DNA of 64,000 nucleotides from positions 1 to 64,000 of the forward strand of contig CALIBN010000006.1 in assembly GCA_938045545.1 (NCBI GenBank). Direction: 5' to 3'. The DNA comes from an uncultured archaeon (GTDB lineage Archaea > Thermoproteota > EX4484-205 > JAAOZP01). The first letter of the stretch is position 1, and each line of letters opens with the position of its first letter. Position numbers and translations under genes: made by a program. This document shows, in pieces, positions 51,664 through 60,970 of this stretch. The notes under the pieces were generated by a model. The model was not told where the DNA came from and ran no database searches. It saw nothing but the letters and a program-made list of their open reading frames with translations.

Positions 51664-52665
51664 TCACTCTGGCAATATTAAAATCCCCATGATTGACGAT
51701 AGGAATATCATATAGAGAACTAATAGGTAGAAGCCTTCTCTTAAGCCAAGGTTGCCCTTGTGCATTAAATACCATAAGAGTATGTTTGCAAGCGTTGAAA
51801 AAGCCACTAGGTCGGAGAAAACCTGGATGTTGAACCTTACTGTGGAGAGTAAAAGCGTTGCCCCCAGTATAAGCGTAATGTTCGTGAAGCAACTTCCTAT
51901 AGCATTGCCGAAGGCGAGATCAACATGTCCCTTCAACATGGCTTGAATGGACAATGACAACTCTGGGGCGTTTGTTCCTACAGCAATGATGGTTGCAGAT
52001 ATTATGGATGCCGGCACTCCGATTATGAGGGCGATTTTTACCGTTGAATTAACTAGAAGGTCTGCACCTACAATAACCCCGATTATACCCATTAATGCCA
52101 ACACCAAGTAAAGTATTAACTTGCTTCCCTCACGATTCTTCGCGATAACGGTCTCAGCGTTTTCCCCTAGAGGAAGTTCTCTCTTTAGAATTATTTGAAA
52201 AGTGTTGAAGGCGTATATAATTATCAGTACTAACCCGACGATTTTGCTAGCGGGCAGGAAGCTTATCAGGAGAATAGGGATAACGGATGCCGTGAATATT
52301 CCAAGGTATAGCAGGTCAAGCTCTTCAGGTTTAAACCCGACGGAGGGAAGTTTCTTGGATCTTGTTCTGAAAGAATATAAGACTAGACCTAATCCTATAA
52401 CCAGGCAAACGTTAGCAACATTAGAGCCTAATATGTTTCCTATAGATACTGGTGCTTCTCCCGATATTGCCGCGAAAAAGGCTACTGCAAGCTCTGGCAG
52501 GGTTGTTGATGTTGCCACTAGGGTGAAACCTATCCTCGACTTCCCTAAGCCGGTTATCTCCGACACTTTCACGATGTTCCTAATGGCTAAATGGCTACCT
52601 ATTACTACCAGTATCAGAGAAAAAACCATGTTTGCAATACTTAACAAAGGTTCGTACCCAATCAT
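51664..52665 (-). CDS. CaCA-family Ca2+ (or Na+)/cation exchanger
   Basis: A 333-residue antiporter with 10 helices. The two alpha-repeats are GFTLVATSTTLPELAVAFF with GNILGSNVANVCLVIG, and SATIIAVGTNAPELSLSIQ with GNAIGSCFTNITLILG. The paired acidic residues (PEL in each repeat) bind cations. It uses the Na+ or H+ gradient to expel Ca2+. It is convergent with nikR, 13 bases away. Confidence 0.93.
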   Translation of the reverse strand: MIGYEPLLSIANMVFSLILVVIGSHLAIRNIVKVSEITGLGKSRIGFTLVATSTTLPELAVAFFAAISGEAPVSIGNILGSNVANVCLVIGLGLVLYSFRTRSKKLPSVGFKPEELDLLYLGIFTASVIPILLISFLPASKIVGLVLIIIYAFNTFQIILKRELPLGENAETVIAKNREGSKLILYLVLALMGIIGVIVGADLLVNSTVKIALIIGVPASIISATIIAVGTNAPELSLSIQAMLKGHVDLAFGNAIGSCFTNITLILGATLLLSTVRFNIQVFSDLVAFSTLANILLWYLMHKGNLGLREGFYLLVLYMIFLSSIMGILILPE

Positions 52666-52739
52666 CTTCCACTGTCTTGAAACAAGGGTTTAAAAGGTTT
52701 TCCTTCCTTTCAAACATTGGCAGGCAGCGTCAAAAGTAA

Positions 52740-53744
52740 TTAGTGGCTTTCCCAGACGAGTATGACTCCTAAAGCCTTCGTCCTGTCTTTCAACAGTTGC
52801 CCGTAGATTTCTGGCGCATCCTTGTAGGGCACTTTATGAGTTATGAGTTTTGAAACATCCAGCTCCCCGTTTTGAAGCATATCGAAGAAGAGTTCGACAT
52901 GTCTCCTCCTGCTCCAAGGGTTGTTCAGGGTTTCAACCGGCGGATGCGACATGTTGTGTGCACCTATTATGGTGAAGCTGGGAGCGTTACAGTAGTCGTG
53001 GAGGTCAATATACGTTGGGCCTCTCGGGCTGCTTAACACGACGAATCTTCCGAGCCTTCTCAAGCATTTAAACTCTTCAACAATCAGGTTTTGGTTTCCA
53101 GTGACTTCGAAGACTATATCTGCCATCCTCCCCTTGGTCAGTCTTTCAACCTCTGAGGCAACATCCTGCTTCAACGGGTTTATCTTGACGATGTTCCCGG
53201 GAAGGTATTCAAGCCTGTTATCTGAGACGTCGACGACTATAACGGGCATAGCGCCCGCCATCTTGCAAATCCTCGCGGTCAACTGGCCGAGTATCCCGGC
53301 GCCGTAGATTACGACCGATTCTCCGAATGAAAGCTGGCTTCTCCTGACGCCGTTCATAACGATTTCAGCTATCGTGAAGAACGAAGCCTCGTCCATAGAA
53401 ACACCCTGGGGGACGAGCATGATGTCCTTCTGGGAGGCTGAAACATACATAGCGTGGGGCGAGTATGAGGCAACGGTTTTACCTATTAGGCTCCGGTCAG
53501 CATCAGGGCCAGCGTCGACAACCATGCCTATGTTGTCGTAACCTGGGGTAAACGGGTATTTGCCGTAGTTTGCCCAGTACGACTGGGGAGGGAACTCGCC
53601 GCTTAAAATAGTGAGCTCTGTTCCTATGCTGACCAGGCTCCGCTCGGTTCTTATGAGAACCTCGTCCCCCTTGATCCGTGGAATCTCCTTGTCTTCAACG
53701 ATAACGGTTTTAGGCTTGGGAAACACTACCGTAGGGTTGTTCAA
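52740..53744 (-). CDS. Zinc-independent-looking medium-chain dehydrogenase (MDR superfamily)
   Basis: A 334-residue MDR protein. The N-terminal catalytic domain has VLIRTERSLVSIGTELTILS, where zinc MDRs have Cys, and no structural-zinc cysteine cluster. The NAD(P) domain has VIYGAGILGQLTARICKMAG. The SIGTE signature recalls a bacteriochlorophyllide/threonine-dehydrogenase-like group. The substrate is unknown. It diverges from gapN, but no shared promoter can be shown. Confidence 0.85.
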   Translation of the reverse strand: MNNPTVVFPKPKTVIVEDKEIPRIKGDEVLIRTERSLVSIGTELTILSGEFPPQSYWANYGKYPFTPGYDNIGMVVDAGPDADRSLIGKTVASYSPHAMYVSASQKDIMLVPQGVSMDEASFFTIAEIVMNGVRRSQLSFGESVVIYGAGILGQLTARICKMAGAMPVIVVDVSDNRLEYLPGNIVKINPLKQDVASEVERLTKGRMADIVFEVTGNQNLIVEEFKCLRRLGRFVVLSSPRGPTYIDLHDYCNAPSFTIIGAHNMSHPPVETLNNPWSRRRHVELFFDMLQNGELDVSKLITHKVPYKDAPEIYGQLLKDRTKALGVILVWESH

Positions 53745-53813
53745 CTCGTCTTAAACACTGTCTCCCGGTAAATATTCTTTTCCGTTTAGGCTGCGAGCAG
53801 AATGCGGGGAAAA

Positions 53814-53821
53814 CTTATAAA
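53814..53821 (+). promoter_or_regulatory. TATA box of gapN
   Basis: CTTATAAA is centred 26 bases before ATG 53844 and sets that codon as start; an upstream ATG at 53802 would lie before the promoter. Confidence 0.6.
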
Positions 53822-53843
53822 CGTGTCATGGAGCCGGCTCCCC

Positions 53844-55370
53844 ATGGCTTCGAATAAGCTTGACGAAATAACTCTTCCAGACGAGTTCAAAGATTTTTAT
53901 GACGAGGAGGATGGTTTGAAGAGGTTCAGGCTTTTCATAGGGGGGAGATGGGTTAGGCCTGGAAACGGAAGATACTTCAGTGTAAAATCGCCTTCAACCA
54001 GGAGGGTTCTGGCAGAGGCCCCGCTGGGAAGCAGGAATGATGCTCTCCAAGCTATTTCGGAGGCGGATTCTTCAAGGAGTAAAATAAGGAACCTCGCGGC
54101 AATAGACAGGATAGAGATACTGGAGGAGGCGTCCAGCCTAATCGCCAAATATGAGGACTGCTTGATCAGTATTCTAGTGTCTGAGGCTGGTAAACCTTTA
54201 GCATACGCTGAGGGAGAGGTTAAGGCCGCCAGGGAGAGGTTGAGGCTCACGCTGGAGGAGGCGAGAAAGATATATGGGGAATACATTCCTGGGGACTGGG
54301 TCGACGATACTAAGAACAAGTTCGCAATAGTTCTAAGGGAGCCTGTTGGAGTGATTGCCGCCATCACGCCGTTCAACTACCCTCTTTTCTCACCGATAGC
54401 GAAGATTGCTCCCGCGCTTGCCTCCGGGAACTGCGTGGTCCATAAGCCCGCCAGCGACACTCCAATAATGGGGCTCGTCCTAGCCAGGATACTGCAGGCC
54501 GCTGGGCTTCCAGACGGTGTTTTAAACGTCGTAACTGGGCCGGGAGGCGAGGTTGGAGACACTTTTATTTCAGACCCAAGGGTGAGGGCCGTAAGCTTCA
54601 CCGGAAGCACGGAAGTCGGCTCCAAGATACCTGTTAAAGCAGGCTTGAAGAAGCTTCATCTAGAGCTCGGGGGGAAGGCTGCGGCAATAGTTCTTAAGGA
54701 TGCTGACCTTGACCTTGCTGCGGAGAAGATCACGTTAGGCGTCGTGAAGAACTCTGGCCAACGGTGCGACGCCATAAGCCGGGCGCTGGTTGTTAAGGAG
54801 GTTGCCGACGAGCTCGTCAGCAAGCTTGAGGACAGGTTCAGAAGCGTCAAGTTCGGCTATCCTTGGGAGGAGGGTGTTCAAGTCGGACCCTTAATAAACG
54901 AGAGGGCTTTAAACCATGTTGCAAGCCTCGTCGAAGACGCTGTCAGCAGGAACGCCGTCCTGCTGGTGGGAGGGAAAAACCACGGTTTGATCTATGAGCC
55001 TACTCTTCTCGACCACGTGCCGCTTGAAGCCAGGATTGCCTGGGAGGAGACGTTCGGCCCAGTCCTGCCAGTGATAAGGGTTAGGGACGAGCATGAAGCT
55101 GTAGAGGTTGCGAACAGGTCCAACCTGGGTTTAGACTCCGCGGTTTTCACGAACTCGCTGTACAGCATGTGGAGGGTTGCTAAGACTCTGCAAGTCGGCA
55201 GTGTGAGCGTTAACGATGCTCCAGCGCACGGGGTTGGAAACTTCCCGTTCGGCGGTGTGAAGGATTCAGGAATAGGGAGGGAGGGGCTTGGATACAGTAT
55301 TGATGAGTTGACGGTTATAAAAACGGTTTCCGTGAACCTTGCACCATCCGGGCTCTGGAAGGGAAGATAG
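53844..55370 (+). CDS. gapN: Non-phosphorylating glyceraldehyde-3-phosphate dehydrogenase
   Basis: An aldehyde dehydrogenase superfamily enzyme that oxidises glyceraldehyde-3-phosphate directly to 3-phosphoglycerate with NAD(P). In many archaea it replaces two steps of the lower glycolytic pathway. 508 residues. The catalytic pair is E274 (HLELGGKAAAIVL) and C308 in the GapN-type context NSGQRCDAISRALV. The NAD loop SFTGSTEVG and the end FPFGGVKDSGIGREG are normal. General aldehyde dehydrogenase is an alternative, but the QRCDA signature favours GapN. Confidence 0.88.
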   Translation: MASNKLDEITLPDEFKDFYDEEDGLKRFRLFIGGRWVRPGNGRYFSVKSPSTRRVLAEAPLGSRNDALQAISEADSSRSKIRNLAAIDRIEILEEASSLIAKYEDCLISILVSEAGKPLAYAEGEVKAARERLRLTLEEARKIYGEYIPGDWVDDTKNKFAIVLREPVGVIAAITPFNYPLFSPIAKIAPALASGNCVVHKPASDTPIMGLVLARILQAAGLPDGVLNVVTGPGGEVGDTFISDPRVRAVSFTGSTEVGSKIPVKAGLKKLHLELGGKAAAIVLKDADLDLAAEKITLGVVKNSGQRCDAISRALVVKEVADELVSKLEDRFRSVKFGYPWEEGVQVGPLINERALNHVASLVEDAVSRNAVLLVGGKNHGLIYEPTLLDHVPLEARIAWEETFGPVLPVIRVRDEHEAVEVANRSNLGLDSAVFTNSLYSMWRVAKTLQVGSVSVNDAPAHGVGNFPFGGVKDSGIGREGLGYSIDELTVIKTVSVNLAPSGLWKGR

Positions 55371-55415
55371 TCTTCCAGTCTAAAAATTAATATTTTGAAG
55401 CGTTGCTATAGAAGC

Positions 55416-56381
55416 ATGGCTACAAAGGGGTTGCGAAGGATCCTAGGCTTAGTCTACGGGAGGGAGCTGCTATCCTATGATTTCGGCCCAGGCCACGTGA
55501 TGAATTCAGCTAGGCTTGAGTCCTTTTTCAAAGCCTTAGAGTCGTCTGGGCTGGTTTCAGACAGCAGGATTATTCTGATTAAGCCTAGGATGGCAACCAT
55601 GGAGGAGTTAGCTCTATACCATGACGAGAAGTATATCGAATTCGTGAAGCACATGTCTGCAGAGGGAAAGGGCCTGCTAGACCATGGTGATACTCCCGCC
55701 TTCCCAGGTGTTTTCGAGGCCGCTTCTCTAGTAGTCGGCTCCACGCTTGAAGCGCTGGACGCAGTCATGAGGCGGGACGTTTCATACTCCATGAACCCGA
55801 TGGGAGGATTACACCACGCGAGGCGCGGCAGGGCCGCTGGATTCTGCGTTTTCAACGATGTTGGTGTTTTAATCGAAAAAGCCAGGAGAAAATACGGTGT
55901 TAGGAAAATACTGTACGTTGACTTGGATGCTCACCATGGCGACGGCGTGATGTACGACTACTATTATGACCCGGATCTTTTCATCGTTGACTTCCATGAG
56001 AACGGCCGGTACCTCTACCCGGGAACGGGTTTCGAAGGGGAAACCGGCGGCGGGGAAGCTGCCGGGACTAAGCTGAACCTTCCTTTAAAACCGTGGGCGA
56101 CCGACCGGGATTTCGAGGATAAGATGGAGAGGGCTAAGCAGTTCGTGTCTAAAGCCTCCTTTGAATTGATGGTTTTTCAAGCTGGTGCTGACAGTATTGC
56201 AGGCGACCCTATTACACACCTGAAGCTAAGTGCTCAGGCGCACCTTCAAATTGTTTCTCTTCTTAAAGACCTATCCAGTAAATCAAGCATGTGCCCCCTG
56301 ATCGTGCTGGGCGGCGGAGGATATAATCCGAGTAACACGGCGGAAGTCTGGCTTAAAATAGTTAACGCCCTAATAAAATAA
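55416..56381 (+). CDS. Histone deacetylase/AcuC superfamily deacetylase
   Basis: A 321-residue zinc deacetylase. The charge-relay HH is in MGGLHHARRGRAAGFCVFND. Zinc ligands are in DLDAHHGDG (D and H) and GADSIAGDP (D), and the catalytic Tyr is in GGGGYNP. Substrates could be acetyl-lysine on proteins (such as Alba), acetylpolyamines or acetoin-related compounds. ATG 55416 is chosen over 55395, because AAATTAATATTT at 55385-55396 is a TATA box about 26 bases ahead. Confidence 0.92.
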   Translation: MATKGLRRILGLVYGRELLSYDFGPGHVMNSARLESFFKALESSGLVSDSRIILIKPRMATMEELALYHDEKYIEFVKHMSAEGKGLLDHGDTPAFPGVFEAASLVVGSTLEALDAVMRRDVSYSMNPMGGLHHARRGRAAGFCVFNDVGVLIEKARRKYGVRKILYVDLDAHHGDGVMYDYYYDPDLFIVDFHENGRYLYPGTGFEGETGGGEAAGTKLNLPLKPWATDRDFEDKMERAKQFVSKASFELMVFQAGADSIAGDPITHLKLSAQAHLQIVSLLKDLSSKSSMCPLIVLGGGGYNPSNTAEVWLKIVNALIK

Positions 56382-56447
56382 CGAGTGTACGAAACACTCC
56401 ATGGAACATAAATTGTTAAATGTATGTGGATAGCGCGGGATGACCGA

Positions 56448-57353
56448 ATGAAGATCGCGGTCTTAGCGGAGCTGCTTGCAGTATTCTTCTGGGCCCTGGG
56501 GAACATATTCGTAGCATATTTAAGCATGTTCTTCGACAACTATACGCAGAACTTTTTCAGGTTTGTCTCAGCCGGCGTGGCGCTACTGGTTTTCTCATTA
56601 TTATTTAAAAAGGAGGCTTATTTAAACTCTTTGAGAAGGCTGAAGACATTTTCAATCCCCATTGCCACCGTCTTCGCCTTCCAAATATTCATCGTGTACG
56701 GGATAGTGTTTACAACGCCAACTGTAGCAATGTTGATAACGCGCCTCAGCATCGTCTTCGTCGACATACTTGCCTTCCTCCTATTCCCGGAGGAGAGAGC
56801 AGCCCTTTCGAAGAAGAGTTTTGCAGCAGGCACTGTAATGTCTTTCATAGGGGTTACAGGGGTTGTCTTAACAGGATCAGGTTTTTCCGAGCCTGGAGGA
56901 ATGTTTCTCGCCGGCGTCGTCTTCCTGCTGCTGGCCTCAATACTCTGGGCGGTTTACACGGTTTCCATGAAGATTGCGCTCAGGGATTCAGACCCGCTTT
57001 CAGCGACGGCCAACATATTCCTGTTCTCAGGAATAATTTATCTCCCCTTCTCAACGCTAACCGGGGGAATATACGAGGTCTTGAAAGCAGAGCCGGCTGT
57101 GAACCTGCTGCTGGCCGTCTCAGGGATTCTCGCGATAGGCTTAGCAAACTTTCTCAACTATTACGCTATACAGAGGTTGGGCGCATCCCTGCCTGCAAAC
57201 CTTCAGATTCTCCTCCCGGTTTTCACCGGCGCGATGTCCATGATAGTGTTCCGTGAAGAAATGCAGCCCCTTAAAATCTTCTTCTCCGTCTTAACCCTGA
57301 TTGGAAGCTGGGTTATAGTTAGAGCTTCAGAGCAAGCCTTTCTGAGAAAATGA
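56448..57353 (+). CDS. DMT-superfamily transporter with two EamA domains
   Basis: About 301 residues and ten helices, with the EamA duplication: first repeat from LLAVFFWALGNIFVAYLS, second from LLLASILWAVYTVSMKIAL. Such exporters move amino acids or other small metabolites. ATG 56448 begins exactly at the first helix and is about 30 bases after TTGTTAAAT. An in-frame ATG at 56424 would add eight residues but lies too close to the TATA-like box. Confidence 0.85.
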   Translation: MKIAVLAELLAVFFWALGNIFVAYLSMFFDNYTQNFFRFVSAGVALLVFSLLFKKEAYLNSLRRLKTFSIPIATVFAFQIFIVYGIVFTTPTVAMLITRLSIVFVDILAFLLFPEERAALSKKSFAAGTVMSFIGVTGVVLTGSGFSEPGGMFLAGVVFLLLASILWAVYTVSMKIALRDSDPLSATANIFLFSGIIYLPFSTLTGGIYEVLKAEPAVNLLLAVSGILAIGLANFLNYYAIQRLGASLPANLQILLPVFTGAMSMIVFREEMQPLKIFFSVLTLIGSWVIVRASEQAFLRK

Positions 57354-57452
57354 ATATTCGGCATAAGCCTCAAACAGCTTGTTTAAACCTGCTCAACATG
57401 CTTGGCTGTTTAAAATAGAAAAATTTATCCATACGGTTTTCTCGCCTAATGC

Positions 57453-58772
57453 ATGAGCAATAGGGATGACCTTGCGAAGCTGCTTTCAAACCTGCTGCAG
57501 ATAGATACGAGTAATCCGCCTGGGAATGAGAGTAATGCTGCCGGCTTTCTAAGAGACTGGCTTTCGGAGAGGGGTGTGGAATCTGAAATCGTGGAGTTCG
57601 AGAAGGGGAGGGCTAACCTGTTTTCCAGGATAAAGGGCTCCGGTGAAGGACCATCATTACTCCTGCTTTCACACACCGATGTTGTTCCTGCTGATCCAGC
57701 GAGGTGGAAGATTCCTCCTTTCTCCGGCGCTGTTAAAGACGGATATATCTGGGGGAGGGGAGCGTTAGACATGAAGAGCATGGTTGCCGTGGAAACCATG
57801 GTTTTCAGCGAAATGGCGGATAAGCGGTTGAAGGGCGACCTAGTTCTCTTAGCGGCGGCCGATGAAGAGAAGGGAGGCTTAGGAGTGAAAAAAATGCTTG
57901 AAAACTCTATGGGAAAAATTATTGCCGACTACGTTATAAACGAGGGCGGGGGAGAGGGGGTGCTCACCAAGAAGGGCTGGCTGTTCGATATTCAGACCGC
58001 TGAAAGAGGAGTCTTTTGGTTTCGTGTTCAAACAAGGGGTTCTCCGGCACACGGCTCAGTACCTGGGCTTGGCGTGAACGCTATAGAAAGGATGCGACCA
58101 TTGCTGAACAGGGTTTCAGAATTCAAGGGGGCTTGCGAACGGGTCGACCCGTCTTGGAGATACGTTGAATCCCTGTTGAAAATGATGGGGCTTGCAGTCG
58201 AGGAAGTGGATGTCAACAATATTGAGATTCTCCTGAATAAGCTGGCGGAAACCGATAGGGGTTTGGGAGAGTCTGCGAAAGCCATGCTTCAGGTTACGAT
58301 GACGCCCACAATGATTCAGGGGGGTGTTAAGGAGAATGTTGTCCCATACGAGTGTAACCTAACCGTTGACTGCAGAGTCCCCCCCGGATACTCTAAGGAG
58401 CGCGCGAAAAGCATGATTACCGGCCTGTTCCATGGCCTTGAATACGAGTTAGAGTTCATACAGGAGTCGGAGCCAACCGTCTCACCTGTCGACACGCCTC
58501 TGTACAGGGTGATTGAGAGTTCTCTCTTGAAGCAGGTTCCCGGAGCTAAGCTTGAACCCACTACTAAGACGGGTGGAACAGATTCAAGATACTTCAGGAG
58601 AATGGGCATACCTGCATACGGCTTTCAGCCTTTAATGGTTGAGGGAAACTATTACGAATGGTCAAGAATGGTGCACGGGGACAACGAGAGGATCTCGATA
58701 GAGAACCTGGACTTCTGCTACAGGGTTTTGAAACAAGTGGTCGACTCATTCATGTCGCCACACCACGGCTAA
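57453..58772 (+). CDS. M20-family metallopeptidase/deacylase (ArgE/DapE/CPG2-like)
   Basis: A 439-residue zinc amidohydrolase. Zinc ligands are H in LLLSHTDVVPAD, D in GRGALDMKS, the EE pair in AADEEKGG, a late E in VINEGGGE and the final H in RMVHGDNERIS. The dimerisation lid lies at about 185-310. The reaction is removal of an acyl or peptide group; ArgE- or DapE-type roles are possible but no biosynthetic neighbours are present. AAAATTTATCC near 57418-57428 lies about 30 bases upstream. Confidence 0.9.
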   Translation: MSNRDDLAKLLSNLLQIDTSNPPGNESNAAGFLRDWLSERGVESEIVEFEKGRANLFSRIKGSGEGPSLLLLSHTDVVPADPARWKIPPFSGAVKDGYIWGRGALDMKSMVAVETMVFSEMADKRLKGDLVLLAAADEEKGGLGVKKMLENSMGKIIADYVINEGGGEGVLTKKGWLFDIQTAERGVFWFRVQTRGSPAHGSVPGLGVNAIERMRPLLNRVSEFKGACERVDPSWRYVESLLKMMGLAVEEVDVNNIEILLNKLAETDRGLGESAKAMLQVTMTPTMIQGGVKENVVPYECNLTVDCRVPPGYSKERAKSMITGLFHGLEYELEFIQESEPTVSPVDTPLYRVIESSLLKQVPGAKLEPTTKTGGTDSRYFRRMGIPAYGFQPLMVEGNYYEWSRMVHGDNERISIENLDFCYRVLKQVVDSFMSPHHG

Positions 58773-58915
58773 AGCAGGGTTTCGGTTCACACTCCTATGG
58801 GGAATATCCTGCCGATTCCTATCGAGCCGGAGCCATAACGCTGACTATTTCTAAGAATATGGATGCGGGCAATTCGACTAGAGTTTTTAATCAAAAAAAG
58901 CGGAGAATATTTAGT

Positions 58916-59299
58916 TTAGATGTATTGTTTACAGTTGTAACAGTAGTATCTCTTATACTGAGGTATCCATGTTCCAGGCTTGCCGCACTTGGGGCAGAGT
59001 GGTGCTGCCGGTTGAGCAGCGGGGGCTGCGGCGGCCGGAGCCTGCTGCACAGCGGGTGCAGCAGCCACAGCCACTTGGGGTATTTCAATCTTTTTAGAAA
59101 GCAGGATAATGTCGCCAACAGTCTTCACGTCTCCCCACTCTATCTCAACCGTGCTGCCGGCTTTCGTCGAAATATAAAGCGTTATGCCTCCCTCGCCTGG
59201 AACAAGCCCTATTTCCTTAACCGTCCCTACGAAAAGGCAGTCGGGATCGTAAACCTGCATGCCTATTAGTTTCGACTGGGGAATACCTTTTCCACTCAT
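58916..59299 (-). CDS. PRC-barrel domain protein with C-terminal zinc ribbon
   Basis: 127 residues. The N-terminal PRC-barrel reads KLIGMQVYDPDCLFVGTVKEIG. An Ala/Pro linker (about 78-100) follows, then a zinc ribbon, CPKCGKPGTWIPQYKRYYC, ending CKQYI. The tail closely matches that of the membrane protein at 23279-23698. PRC barrels occur in CdvA-type cell-division proteins and RNA-processing factors, but the function here is unknown. TATATTAAC at about 59322-59330 precedes the ATG by about 27 bases. Confidence 0.82.
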   Translation of the reverse strand: MSGKGIPQSKLIGMQVYDPDCLFVGTVKEIGLVPGEGGITLYISTKAGSTVEIEWGDVKTVGDIILLSKKIEIPQVAVAAAPAVQQAPAAAAPAAQPAAPLCPKCGKPGTWIPQYKRYYCYNCKQYI

Positions 59300-59500
59300 C
59301 GCCGCTAAAAAGCGCTGAGGGTCATATATTAACTTTCACGTTTTTCATCCAGATAAGACTTTTCCCGGCAGATAAACATTGTTGAGACTGTGCAACCATT
59401 TTTAACACCGTCAAAAGCGTTTCCGGCTGGGGTCAGTTTTTCCCCGATACGCCTCGGTGGAAAACTCTTTTAAAAAGAGCAGCCGGTCGAGGAGCATACG

Positions 59501-60739
59501 TCATAGAGATTTGGAACTGAGCTCCTCCACATTCCTCTTAACCTTCTCGAATGCCGCTATTATGTCATCCATATCCTCCTTGGAGCCGAGTAGCACGTTC
59601 TGAGGAAGCCATAAGCCCTCCGCGTAACAGGCTTTCTCAGCCACAGGCAGGCTTAGCTTAGAGTAATCCATTGAACTGCCGTAATACGGGCACGACAATG
59701 GGCATTTTTTAAAATATTCGAGGTACGGCTCCTTGTAAAGCGGCCTCGAGTAACCTACGCTTACAGGTATACCCTCAGCCTTCATCGCCTCGGAGAAAAC
59801 AGCCTTGGATGCTCCTCCAAAGGCTTCTGGGTCATACCTGAATATGTAGAGGTGCCAAGCATGCCTAGTAATCCTCTCGTCATCCTTCAGAGGCTTTAAA
59901 CCATCTATTTTAGAAAGCTTGCCGTTAAGATAGCTCGCGTTCTCCATGCGTCTCCTAGTATGCTCGTCCAGCCTCTCAAGTTGAGCTAGCAAGAGTGCAG
60001 CCTGAAACTCAGTCATACGGTAGTTGACCCCGGGAAGATAATGCTCGTACCATGCTCCCTGCGGGAGGCGGCCGCAGTTATGCAGGCTCCAAGCCTTAAC
60101 GTACAGCTCCTGGTTGCTGGTTACTATGATTCCCCCCTCCCCGCTGGTGATGTTCTTGCTCGACTGGAAGCTGAAGCACCCGAAGTCTCCGAAGCTCCCT
60201 GTCCTCCTCCCCTTCCACTCTGCACCCCAGGCTTGACACGCGTCCTCAACAACGCAGAGATCATGCTTCTCCGCTATCCTCATGACCTCATCCATGTTCG
60301 CCGGCCTGCCCCCTATGTGGACAGGAAGGATCGCCCTTGTTTTTTCAGTAATAGCCTCCTCTATTCTGCGGGGGTCAATATTGAAAGTATCAGGCTCAAT
60401 GTCGACGAAGACGGGTATAGCGTTAACATAAAGGATTGCTGTGGCCGTAGCCATAAACGTGTAGGGGGTTGTTATAACCTCGCTCCCACAGCCTACTCCA
60501 CATGCGCGGAGAGATATTTCGAGCGCGGTTGTGCCACTGGTTACGGCAACACCATACTTGGCATGCTGGTATGCTGCGAACTTCTCCTCGAGCTGCTTAA
60601 CATATTGCCCGCCTATACCCCACACGCCACTCTCCAAGACTTTTTTCAAAGCTTCAAGCTCGCTGCCGTCGAAGACAGGCCACTTTGGAAACGGTTTATC
60701 CCTAACCGGCTTACCTCCTTTTAAAGCTAGTTGAACCAT
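59501..60739 (-). CDS. DegT/DnrJ/EryC1/StrS-family aminotransferase
   Basis: A 412-residue PLP enzyme. The PLP lysine is in FSFQSSKNITSGEGG. GVAVTSGTTALEISL binds the phosphate group, and VVEDACQAWGAEWKG is a family block. It most likely makes an amino sugar of a nucleotide-activated sugar or an AHBA-like compound. No other sugar nucleotide gene is beside it; the rml operon is 45 kb away. TATAAAAATATATC at about 60762-60775 is the TATA box. Confidence 0.92.
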   Translation of the reverse strand: MVQLALKGGKPVRDKPFPKWPVFDGSELEALKKVLESGVWGIGGQYVKQLEEKFAAYQHAKYGVAVTSGTTALEISLRACGVGCGSEVITTPYTFMATATAILYVNAIPVFVDIEPDTFNIDPRRIEEAITEKTRAILPVHIGGRPANMDEVMRIAEKHDLCVVEDACQAWGAEWKGRRTGSFGDFGCFSFQSSKNITSGEGGIIVTSNQELYVKAWSLHNCGRLPQGAWYEHYLPGVNYRMTEFQAALLLAQLERLDEHTRRRMENASYLNGKLSKIDGLKPLKDDERITRHAWHLYIFRYDPEAFGGASKAVFSEAMKAEGIPVSVGYSRPLYKEPYLEYFKKCPLSCPYYGSSMDYSKLSLPVAEKACYAEGLWLPQNVLLGSKEDMDDIIAAFEKVKRNVEELSSKSL

Positions 60740-60970
60740 GTCTTCAACCCTCTTCTAGCAGTATAAAAATATATCTTGAGAAAAACACCCCGCCACATGG
60801 GTCGACAGTTTTGCGAACATTTCAATCATGTCTCGCAACATTAAACAAAGGTCAAAACTGCGCTCCAACGCCTTTAAAAGTCCCTAGGGTGAGCTAGACG
60901 GAACTGCGGCGTAAAAAGCCTCATAGCCAGATGGCGTTAGCCGGGATGATTTCCGGTTTAAAGCTTAAGG

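Noticed and set aside
58658-59269. Long open frame on the plus strand over the end of the peptidase gene and the PRC-barrel gene
   Set aside because: It overlaps two well-supported proteins, looks like no family, and is the antisense of the zinc-ribbon gene with its Ala/Pro linker.
60041-60724. 227-codon open frame antisense to the DegT aminotransferase
   Set aside because: The minus-strand protein has the full PLP motif set; the plus-strand product is a mirror artefact.
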